Shown one piece after another: positions 1-6,003 of a DNA stretch of 8,957 nt (positions within the stretch are counted from its first letter, which is position 1; each line of letters begins with the position of its first letter). This stretch comes from an uncultured Porphyromonadaceae bacterium. GTDB taxonomy: Bacteria; Bacteroidota; Bacteroidia; Bacteroidales; Muribaculaceae. The stretch is taken from contig CAMWIF010000089.1 of assembly GCA_947174225.1 (NCBI GenBank), positions 1 to 8,957 on the forward strand, given 5' to 3'. Made by a program: the position numbers and the translations under genes. The notes under the pieces were generated by a model. It was given only the letters and a program-made list of their open reading frames with translations, had not been told where the DNA came from and ran no database searches.

Positions 1-101
1 TTATACAATTTAGCTTTTAACCCTTACTTAAATTTCGACCCTTACCTAAATTTGGATTAATGCACCTATTTAAACTTTTTCAGAACGATTTCGAGTCATC
101 T
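1..101. other. AT-rich non-coding region upstream of the promoter
   Basis: No credible reading frame is seen on either strand, and no end of an upstream gene could be recognised. Apart from the 18-bp direct repeat it holds only AT-rich sequence with short T runs. It is best read as intergenic DNA between an unseen upstream gene and the pyr promoter. Confidence 0.5.
20..53. repeat. Imperfect 18-bp tandem repeat upstream of the pyr promoter
   Basis: Two copies of ACCCTTACYTAAATTT lie at 20-35 and 38-53. They differ at one of 16 positions and have an 18-bp period. They sit about 50-80 bp upstream of the -33 element, where an activator or operator site could be. The second copy ends in TAAATTTG (47-54), which fits the Bacteroidota -7 consensus TAnnTTTG but has no TTTG at the right distance upstream. 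The repeat itself is directly visible. Any regulatory role is inference. Confidence 0.5.
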
Positions 102-133
102 TTTGTACATTTCATTTTTTTTCGCTAACTTTG
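102..133 (+). promoter_or_regulatory. Bacteroidota-type promoter for the pyr operon
   Basis: TTTG at 102-105 (-33 element) and TAACTTTG at 126-133 (-7 element, consensus TAnnTTTG) are separated by 20 bp. This matches the promoter recognised by the primary sigma factor of Bacteroides and relatives. The expected transcription start is about 5-8 nt further on, near 138-141, giving a leader of roughly 215 nt before pyrC. The segment between the boxes is T-rich, as is common for these promoters. It is the only full match in front of the gene cluster, so it probably drives the whole operon. Confidence 0.8.
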
Positions 134-151
134 CACGCAAAATAAACAGAA

Positions 152-349
152 ATGACGGCAATTATCAAAAGTCGAATATCGTTTGTTAAGCAATTCTCAC
201 AGTCTATGCTAAACGGAAGCATTTGCCTCCCGGCAACTTCCTTTTTTTCAGATATTTTGGGCAACTCATTGGTGGGTTGCCCTTTTTTGTACCCTCAAAT
301 TGCTTCCCAAAGCGACTATCCTCAAATTGCCCTAAACCATAAACTTTAA
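152..349 (+). CDS. Candidate leader peptide ORF traversing the attenuator
   Basis: A 65-codon open frame starts with ATG about 12 nt after the predicted transcription start and ends with TAA 6 nt before the pyrC start. It resembles no protein family I recognise. An in-frame ATG at 206 (codon 19) would give a 47-codon version. The frame reads through hairpin I, a seven-T run (codons 31-32 are Phe-Phe), the terminator hairpin and its U tract. Its C-terminal part contains the repeated peptide YPQIA (residues 47-51 and 56-60). The upstream sequence is A-rich with no Shine-Dalgarno, as usual in Bacteroidota. The position suggests a regulatory leader peptide whose translation couples ribosome movement to polymerase, as in E. 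coli pyrBI. A chance ORF cannot be excluded: with leader base composition a 65-codon run is expected only about 1-2% of the time per start. Confidence 0.4.
   Translation: MTAIIKSRISFVKQFSQSMLNGSICLPATSFFSDILGNSLVGCPFLYPQIASQSDYPQIALNHKL
215..248 (+). terminator. Hairpin I plus seven-T run (pause or first terminator)
   Basis: GGAAG (215-219) pairs with CTTCC (237-241). Inside it, TTGCC (223-227) pairs with GGCAA (232-236) around a TCCC loop, leaving a 3-nt bulge (220-222) on the left arm. Seven T (242-248) follow immediately. This has the form of an intrinsic terminator, but the bulge makes it weaker than the next hairpin 10 nt downstream. By analogy with pyrBI it may act as the pause hairpin where polymerase waits for UTP. 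It could equally be the first of two tandem terminators. Confidence 0.6.
259..288 (+). terminator. Strong intrinsic terminator upstream of pyrC (attenuator)
   Basis: GGGCAACTCA (259-268) pairs with TGGGTTGCCC (273-282), giving a 10-bp stem with one G-U pair and a TTGG tetraloop. Six T (283-288) follow directly. It lies between the promoter and pyrC on the operon strand, 68 nt before the pyrC start. Unless suppressed, it should end most transcripts before the structural genes, so it is read as a regulated attenuator. No gene upstream within the window would need it as an ordinary terminator. Confidence 0.85.
293..330 (+). repeat. 11-nt direct repeat in the leader (27-nt period)
   Basis: CCTCAAATTGC occurs at 293-303 and again at 320-330. 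The 27-nt spacing is a multiple of three, so within the leader ORF it repeats the peptide YPQIA. Both copies lie between the terminator and the pyrC start. Both contain AATTGC, complementary to GCAATT at 158-163 and 190-195 in the early leader, so an RNA pairing role is possible. Confidence 0.6.
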
Positions 350-353
350 AACC
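332..353 (+). repeat. TAAACC-type heptamer repeat ahead of pyrC
   Basis: CTAAACC (332-338), ATAAACT (339-345) and a looser TTAAAACC (346-353) are tandem copies of a heptamer directly before the pyrC start. The 13-mer TAAACCATAAACT (333-345) recurs exactly ahead of pyrF at 7689-7701. The stretch 330-355 has no G on the + strand, which would leave the ribosome landing site unstructured. The repeat is visible. A function in translation is inference. Confidence 0.5.
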
Positions 354-355
354 CT

Positions 356-1642
356 ATGATACTCCTCGACAACGCCAACATCTGGGCAGATGGCCAGTTC
401 ATCAACGGTGCCATCCTCATCCGTGACAACCGCATTGAGAAAGTGGCACGCAAAATATCTCTCGACGAAATACCCACCCAAGGTGGCGTCAGTGAGACCG
501 TAGCCATCAACGTCAACGGACAATACATTGTCCCCGGTCTTGTGGATATGCACGTGCATTTCCGCGAACCGGGCTACTCATACAAGGAAACCATCTACCA
601 CGGTTCACGTGCCGCACTCGCAGGTGGTTTTACCACCGTATGCACGATGCCTAACCTCAACCCGGCACCCGATTCAATAGAGAACCTGAAGTTACAGCTC
701 GAAATCATAGCACGCGACGCTCAGATGCAGGTGATTCCTTACGCCACAATTACCAAGCTACGTATGGGCAACGAACTCATCGACTATGAAGCTCTCGCCC
801 CCTGGGTAGCCGGATTCTCCGACGACGGTTCCGGTGTGCAGAGCGAAGAGGTGATGCGTGAGGCTATGCGCAGAATCGCCAAGACCGGGAAAATCCTTGC
901 AGCCCACTGCGAAGTCAATTCATTGCTTCGTGGCGGCTATATCCACGATGGTGCCTATGCCGCCGCTAACGGACATCGAGGCATCTGCTCCGAATCGGAA
1001 TGGGGTGAGATTGAGCGTGACATCCGTCTCGCGGAGGAGACAGGGTGCCGCCTCCACGTCTGCCACATATCTACCAAGGAGAGTGTTGAGCTTATCCGTA
1101 AGGCTAAGGCTCGCGGCGTACAGGTCACTTGTGAGACCGGTCCGCATTACCTTACATTCTGCGATGCCGACCTTCAGGAGGAGGGACGCTTCAAGATGAA
1201 TCCCCCAATCCGCTCCGTAGAGGATCGCGACGCGCTTCGCGAAGGCGTTATCGACGGCACTATCGACGTGATTGCCACCGACCACGCTCCCCACTCCGCT
1301 TCAGAAAAATCCAAAGGTCTCGAAAAGAGTGCTATGGGTGTGGTGGGATTGGAAACCGCTTTCTCCGCTGTCTACACCACTATGGTGAAATCGGGACTTA
1401 TGCCCTTCTCTCGCCTCGTTGAGGTTATGACCATTAATCCGCGTCGTATTCTCGGGCTGCCGGGCATATACGGTCCACAGGAGGGTGATTGGGCTGATCT
1501 CACGGTTCTCTCCACCGACGGCGAGACAGTGGTTAATCCCGACAAATTCCTCTCCAAAGGTCACGCCACTCCTTACGCCGGACTCACACTTTCCGGCTCC
1601 GTCGTGGCTACAATATTCTCCGGACGTATTCAGAATCTGTGA
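356..1642 (+). CDS. pyrC: Dihydroorotase, class I
   Basis: Cytosolic zinc enzyme that cyclises N-carbamoyl-aspartate to dihydroorotate, the third step of UMP synthesis. At 428 aa it has the length of Bacillus-type class I dihydroorotases and belongs to the amidohydrolase (TIM-barrel) superfamily. Visible motifs: DMHVHFREPG (64-73) with zinc ligands His66 and His68 and substrate-binding Arg70; Asn100 in the TMPN segment; SDDG (155-158) carrying the Asp that replaces carboxylated Lys as metal bridge in class I; His184 (AAHCE) and His236 (VCHIS) as further ligands; and ATDHAPH (306-312) with catalytic Asp308. No key residue is missing, so it should be active. ATG 356 is chosen because the family N-terminus (short beta strand, then I-L-I-R-D) starts there. 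There is no Shine-Dalgarno, only a G-free A-rich leader. It is first in the operon and directly controlled by the upstream attenuator. Confidence 0.96.
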   Translation: MILLDNANIWADGQFINGAILIRDNRIEKVARKISLDEIPTQGGVSETVAINVNGQYIVPGLVDMHVHFREPGYSYKETIYHGSRAALAGGFTTVCTMPNLNPAPDSIENLKLQLEIIARDAQMQVIPYATITKLRMGNELIDYEALAPWVAGFSDDGSGVQSEEVMREAMRRIAKTGKILAAHCEVNSLLRGGYIHDGAYAAANGHRGICSESEWGEIERDIRLAEETGCRLHVCHISTKESVELIRKAKARGVQVTCETGPHYLTFCDADLQEEGRFKMNPPIRSVEDRDALREGVIDGTIDVIATDHAPHSASEKSKGLEKSAMGVVGLETAFSAVYTTMVKSGLMPFSRLVEVMTINPRRILGLPGIYGPQEGDWADLTVLSTDGETVVNPDKFLSKGHATPYAGLTLSGSVVATIFSGRIQNL

Positions 1643-1699
1643 TTACTCTCCGGAAGATTTAACCTATTCGTAAAGAAATCTATAACAAACTATTCATAA
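1643..1699 (+). other. pyrC-carA spacer
   Basis: The 57-bp gap has no terminator hairpin with a T tail and no TAnnTTTG promoter box. Its last 24 nt (1676-1699) lack G on the + strand, like the other spacers here, consistent with an unstructured ribosome-binding region. Co-transcription of pyrC and carA is expected. Confidence 0.5.
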
Positions 1700-2788
1700 A
1701 TGCTCCATTACACAAAAAAGCTTGTGCTTGAAGATGGCCGCGAATTTCCCGGTCTCGGGTTTGCCGCCGACACTGAGAGAGTCGGCGAACTCGTGTTCAA
1801 CACATCTATGGTAGGTTATCAGGAGATTCTTTCCGATCCCTCCTATGCTGACCAGATTATCGTGATGACCTATCCCCTTATCGGCAACTATGGCATCACT
1901 GACGAAGACTATGAGACGAAATTCCCCTCTATCGGCGGAATGATTGTGAAGGAAAACAACGATTCCCCATCCAATTTCCGCTACACCAAGACCCTTGCCG
2001 AGGTGCTTGAGGAAAACGACATCCCTGCAATCAGCGGAATAGATACCCGTATGCTCACACGCATCCTCCGTGATGCACGCGGCATCAGGGCAATCATAAC
2101 CGACATCGCCACCCCTGTAGAGGAAGCCGTAGCGAAGATTAAGGCAGTGCCGCGCCCAACCGACCTCGTGAGCCGTGTAAGTTGCAAGAAACGCTGGTTT
2201 GCCCGCACCGCCAACTATAAGTATGACATTGTGGCTATCGACTGCGGTATGAAATACAATATGGTGCGCAGCCTCAACGCCCACAACTGCAACGTCACAG
2301 TGGTGCCTTGGAACACCACCGCCGAGCAGATAATGGCATTCAATCCCGACGGTGTGCTTATCTCCAACGGTCCCGGTTCACCGGAGGATGTGCCGGAGGT
2401 AGTTGAGACTATCCGTCAGCTGCGCGGACGTGTACCGATGTTCGGTATATGTCTCGGTCATCAGCTTATAGCCCTCGCCTATGGAGCCAAGATAGGTATC
2501 ATCAACCCCGGACATCGCGGCGGCAACCATCCTGTGAAGGAACTTACCACAGGCAAGGTGCTCATCACCTCGCAGAATCACGGCTATGCTGTGGTGCCTG
2601 AATCTGTAAAAAGCACGCCACTCGAAATCACTCACGTCAATCTCCTCGATAACACTGTTGAGGGCTGCCAATGCCTCGAAGACAAGGTAATCTCCGTGCA
2701 GTTCCACCCTGAGAGTGCCCCCGGTCCGCAGGATTCCATCTATCTCTTCGACAAATTCATTGATATGATTCCACCCGTAGCAAAATAA
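1700..2788 (+). CDS. carA: Carbamoyl-phosphate synthase small (glutaminase) subunit
   Basis: Hydrolyses glutamine and channels ammonia to CarB for carbamoyl phosphate synthesis. At 362 aa it has normal length for the family. The N-terminal CPSase small-chain domain covers about residues 1-150, including the conserved GDP/S-M-x-G-Y-Q-E-type region (NTSMVGYQEILSDPSY, 34-49). The C-terminal class I glutamine amidotransferase domain (about 175-355) holds the nucleophile Cys251 in GICLGHQ and the His336/Glu338 pair in FHPE, so the catalytic triad is complete. The NGPGSP motif near 220 supports the call. It starts 57 bp after pyrC and ends 14 bp before carB. With carB inside a pyr operon it is probably the pyrimidine-dedicated synthase (pyrAA in Bacillus nomenclature). 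Whether a second carAB exists for arginine cannot be seen here. Confidence 0.96.
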   Translation: MLHYTKKLVLEDGREFPGLGFAADTERVGELVFNTSMVGYQEILSDPSYADQIIVMTYPLIGNYGITDEDYETKFPSIGGMIVKENNDSPSNFRYTKTLAEVLEENDIPAISGIDTRMLTRILRDARGIRAIITDIATPVEEAVAKIKAVPRPTDLVSRVSCKKRWFARTANYKYDIVAIDCGMKYNMVRSLNAHNCNVTVVPWNTTAEQIMAFNPDGVLISNGPGSPEDVPEVVETIRQLRGRVPMFGICLGHQLIALAYGAKIGIINPGHRGGNHPVKELTTGKVLITSQNHGYAVVPESVKSTPLEITHVNLLDNTVEGCQCLEDKVISVQFHPESAPGPQDSIYLFDKFIDMIPPVAK

Positions 2789-2802
2789 ATCTTCTGAACA
2801 TT

Positions 2803-5800
2803 ATGCCTAAACGTACAGATATAAAGAAAGTAATGGTAATCGGCTCCGGTCCTATCGTAGTGGGTCAGGCTGCCGAGTTCGACTATGCCGGCACACAGGC
2901 GTGTACCGCGCTCAAAGAAGAGGGCTACGAGGTGGTGCTCGTCAACTCCAACCCTGCCACCATAATGACCGACCCTGAGATTGCACATAAGGTCTATATG
3001 GAACCCCTTACCCTCGAATATGTGGCTAAGATTGTGCGTTACGAGCGTCCGGATGCTATAGTGCCGGGACTCGGTGGACAAACCGGTCTCAACCTCGCTG
3101 TGCAGCTTGCCAAGAAGGGTGTGCTCGAAGAGTGTGGCGTGGAGATCCTCGGCACATCTTTCGACAGTATCGAACGCGCTGAAGACCGGGAGCTGTTTAA
3201 AGAGCTTTGCGAAAGTATCGGCGAACCTGTACTCCCCTCCGACGTGGCAAACAGCATTGAACACGGTGTGGAAATTGCCAAGAAGATAGGCTACCCCGTC
3301 ATCCTGCGTCCTGCATTTACCCTTGGTGGTACCGGAGGCGGTTTCGCTGATAATGAAACTGAGCTGCGCGAGCTTATGCGCACTGCCCTCGACCTCTCCC
3401 CCGTTCATCAGGTGCTTGTGGAGAAGAGTATCAAGGGATTCAAGGAGATTGAGTTTGAGGTGATGCGCGATGCCAACGACACGGTCATCGCAATCTGTTC
3501 GATGGAAAACCTTGACCCTGTTGGTGTGCATACCGGCGACTCAATCGTTGTGGCTCCTGCCCAGACCCTTTCCAACAAGGAGTATCAGCTGCTCCGTGAC
3601 AGTGCGCTGAAACTCATCCGCGCTCTGAAGATTGAGGGTGGCTGCAACGTGCAGTTTGCACTCGACCCCCTTTCATTCGACTATTACCTCATTGAGGTAA
3701 ATCCTCGTGTATCGCGCTCCTCGGCTCTCGCTTCCAAAGCGTCAGGCTATCCAATTGCCCGTGTCAGCGCGAAGATTGCTGTGGGACTGCATCTCGATGA
3801 GATCGACCTCGGCCACGTGCCGGCAAGTTTTGAGCCTGCCCTCGACTACGTGGTCACCAAGATTGCCCGTTTCCCCTTCGATAAGTTTGCCGATGCCTCC
3901 AATGAGCTTGGTACCCAGATGAAGGCTACCGGCGAGGTTATGAGCATCGGTCGCACTATGGAGGAATCTCTTCTGAAGGCAGTGCGGTCGCTCGAAACAG
4001 GTGTATGCCACATCTACCATAAGAAATTCGACGATATGTCAACTCCCGACTTGCTCGACTACATACGCCGCGCCACCGACGACCGACTCTATGCCCTTGC
4101 CGAGTTACTTCGTCGTGACGTGGATGCCGGACATATCTACAACCGTACCAAGATTGATATGTTCTTTCTCGACAAGATAAAGAGCATTGTCGATTTCGAA
4201 AAGATTCTCCGCGCAAATCCTCTCGATCCCGACACACTCCGTGACGCGAAACGTATGGGGTTCAGTGATAAATATATCGGTCAGGTCTGGGGCAAGAGTG
4301 AGTCGGAAATATACCTTATGCGTAAGGAACACGGCATTATGCCGGTCTATAAGATGATCGACTCCTGCGCTTCTGAGTTCCACGCAAAGACTAACTACTT
4401 TTACTCTACTTACGAAAACGAAAACGAATCCCTGCCTACCGACCGCAAGAAGATTGTGGTGCTCGGTTCCGGTCCTATCCGCATCGGTCAGGGTGTGGAA
4501 TTCGATTATTCTACCGTACACGCCGTACTCTCCATCCGCAAGGCGGGTTACGAGGCAATCATCATCAACAATAATCCTGAAACCGTCTCAACCGATCACA
4601 CCACAGGCGATAAGCTCTATTTCGATCCCCTCACTGTGGAGGATGTGATGAATGTGCTACATCTTGAAAAGCCCGACGGTGTGATTGTGTCGCTCGGCGG
4701 ACAAACTGCCATTAACCTTGCCGAACCCCTCGCTGCTCTCGGAGCACCTATCATCGGCACAGGCATCGAAGCCATCCGAAATGCTGAAGATCGTGGCTGC
4801 TTCGAAGCTATTATGGAGAAACTGGGTATCCCACAGCCTGAGGGTGTGGCAGTCACCCACATTGAGGAGGGTGTAAAGGCTGCTGAACGTATCGGCTATC
4901 CCGTGCTTGTGCGTCCCAGCTATGTGCTCGGTGGACGCGCTATGCAGATTGTGAGCAATGAGGAACAGCTGCGCCACTACCTCCACACTGCCGTTGAGAT
5001 CAATGTGGAACACCCCGTGCTTGTGGATAAATACATTATGGGCAAGGAACTCGAAGTGGATGCAGTGTGTGACGGTGAAAATGTGTTTGTGCCAGGAATT
5101 ATGGAGCACGTGGAGCACACAGGCGTTCACTCCGGCGACTCTATCAGCGTCTACCCCACCTTCAGCGTATCGCCGGAAGTGAAAAAGACTATCCTCGACT
5201 ACACTGTGCGTCTCGGCAAGGAAATAGGTATAAAGGGACTTTACAATATTCAGTTTATTGTAGATTCCAAGGATAGTGTATACGTTATTGAGGTTAATCC
5301 ACGTTCTTCTCGTACAGTGCCTTTCCTTTCAAAGGCTACAGGTGTACCCCTCGCCCATATCGCCACCTTGGTGATGCTCGGTCATTCTCTCCCGGAACAG
5401 GGTATACATCAGCTCTACCCGGAGGAGAAGAAACGCTGGTTTGTGAAGACTCCGGCATTCTCCTTCTCCAAACTGCGCGGTATGGATTCCTACCTCTCCC
5501 CGGAGATGAAATCCACCGGCGAGGCAATCGGCTACGACAAGTCGCTCAAACGCGCCCTCTACAAGAGTCTTCAGGCATCCGGAATGACTGTCGCCAACTA
5601 CGGCACAATCTTCGTGACAATAGCCGACTCCGATAAGAACCGTGCCCTCCCGCTCATCCGTCGCTTCTATCAGCTCGGATTCAACGTGGAGGCTACAAGC
5701 GGCACAGCCGAATTCCTACGTGCAAACGGCATCCGCACACGTCTCCTCCATAAGCTCAGTGAGGGAAGCGACGACATTGTTAACTCACTCCGTCAGGGTC

Positions 5801-5985
5801 ACGTTAACTATGTCATCAATACTATGGAGCTTTCAGCCGACCATTCCCAGCGCGACGGCTATTTCATCCGCCGCACCGCTGTAGACAATAACATCACTGT
5901 CTTCACCTCCCTCGAAACGGTGGAAGTGCTTCTCGACGTGCTCGACGACATCACAATGAAAGTCTCCACCATCAATGAAGACTAA
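2803..5985 (+). CDS. carB: Carbamoyl-phosphate synthase large subunit
   Basis: Makes carbamoyl phosphate from bicarbonate, CarA-supplied ammonia and two ATP. At 1060 aa it is close to E. coli CarB (1073). The internal duplication is clear: GSGP at 14-17 and 555-558; ATP-grasp loops RPAFTLGGTGGG from Arg169 and RPSYVLGGR from Arg704; metal/ATP residues Glu298, Asn300, Arg302 (EVNPRVSRS) and Glu830, Asn832, Arg834 (EVNPRSSRT). The oligomerisation region lies between the halves. Residues from about 930 form the MGS-like allosteric domain. Counterparts of E. coli UMP/IMP-site residues Lys954, Thr974, Thr977, Lys993 and Asn1015 are conserved (Lys945, Thr965, Thr968, Lys984, Asn1006), while the Thr1017 counterpart is Met1008. 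UMP feedback inhibition is therefore likely but not certain. It starts 14 bp after carA, with no Shine-Dalgarno. Long open frames on the opposite strand are codon-bias shadows. Confidence 0.97.
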   Translation: MPKRTDIKKVMVIGSGPIVVGQAAEFDYAGTQACTALKEEGYEVVLVNSNPATIMTDPEIAHKVYMEPLTLEYVAKIVRYERPDAIVPGLGGQTGLNLAVQLAKKGVLEECGVEILGTSFDSIERAEDRELFKELCESIGEPVLPSDVANSIEHGVEIAKKIGYPVILRPAFTLGGTGGGFADNETELRELMRTALDLSPVHQVLVEKSIKGFKEIEFEVMRDANDTVIAICSMENLDPVGVHTGDSIVVAPAQTLSNKEYQLLRDSALKLIRALKIEGGCNVQFALDPLSFDYYLIEVNPRVSRSSALASKASGYPIARVSAKIAVGLHLDEIDLGHVPASFEPALDYVVTKIARFPFDKFADASNELGTQMKATGEVMSIGRTMEESLLKAVRSLETGVCHIYHKKFDDMSTPDLLDYIRRATDDRLYALAELLRRDVDAGHIYNRTKIDMFFLDKIKSIVDFEKILRANPLDPDTLRDAKRMGFSDKYIGQVWGKSESEIYLMRKEHGIMPVYKMIDSCASEFHAKTNYFYSTYENENESLPTDRKKIVVLGSGPIRIGQGVEFDYSTVHAVLSIRKAGYEAIIINNNPETVSTDHTTGDKLYFDPLTVEDVMNVLHLEKPDGVIVSLGGQTAINLAEPLAALGAPIIGTGIEAIRNAEDRGCFEAIMEKLGIPQPEGVAVTHIEEGVKAAERIGYPVLVRPSYVLGGRAMQIVSNEEQLRHYLHTAVEINVEHPVLVDKYIMGKELEVDAVCDGENVFVPGIMEHVEHTGVHSGDSISVYPTFSVSPEVKKTILDYTVRLGKEIGIKGLYNIQFIVDSKDSVYVIEVNPRSSRTVPFLSKATGVPLAHIATLVMLGHSLPEQGIHQLYPEEKKRWFVKTPAFSFSKLRGMDSYLSPEMKSTGEAIGYDKSLKRALYKSLQASGMTVANYGTIFVTIADSDKNRALPLIRRFYQLGFNVEATSGTAEFLRANGIRTRLLHKLSEGSDDIVNSLRQGHVNYVINTMELSADHSQRDGYFIRRTAVDNNITVFTSLETVEVLLDVLDDITMKVSTINED

Positions 5986-6003
5986 CCTTTCAAACTCCTA
6001 ACA

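Larger units (their letters stand above)
140..355 (+). promoter_or_regulatory. pyr operon leader, proposed transcription attenuator
   Basis: The roughly 215-nt leader between promoter and pyrC contains, in order: a candidate leader ORF start (152), a hairpin with a seven-T tail (215-248), a U-rich stretch in which 14 of 22 bases (237-258) are T, an intrinsic terminator (259-288), and a 27-nt-period direct repeat (293-330). The leader ORF runs through all of it. A terminator between a promoter and the first gene of a biosynthetic operon is normally an attenuator. The U-rich pause plus coupled ORF points to UTP sensing by polymerase pausing rather than a protein such as PyrR, for which no recognisable site is seen. 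The structures are visible in the sequence. The mechanism is inferred from the pyrBI precedent. Confidence 0.6.

Noticed and set aside
47..54. TAAATTTG as a second promoter
   Set aside because: It matches the -7 consensus but lacks TTTG about 20 bp upstream, and AT-rich DNA yields such octamers by chance.
140..288. Independent small RNA ended by the two hairpins
   Set aside because: Possible, since an attenuated transcript would look the same. The leader ORF and closeness to pyrC make attenuation the simpler reading, and nothing specific to an sRNA is seen.
140..355. PyrR-binding loop of the Bacillus type in the leader
   Set aside because: No match to the purine-rich conserved PyrR loop motif was found in the leader, and neither hairpin loop (TCCC, TTGG) resembles it.
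2740..3531. 263-codon open frame on the - strand opposite carB
   Set aside because: It lies fully over the conserved carB frame, shows no recognisable motif, and is the kind of antisense shadow that strong codon bias produces; similar ones occur opposite pyrC, carA and elsewhere in carB.
4657..5130. 157-codon open frame on the - strand opposite carB
   Set aside because: It is rich in His and Cys as expected from the complement of biased codons. It has no plausible start region or partner gene and overlaps catalytic carB sequence.
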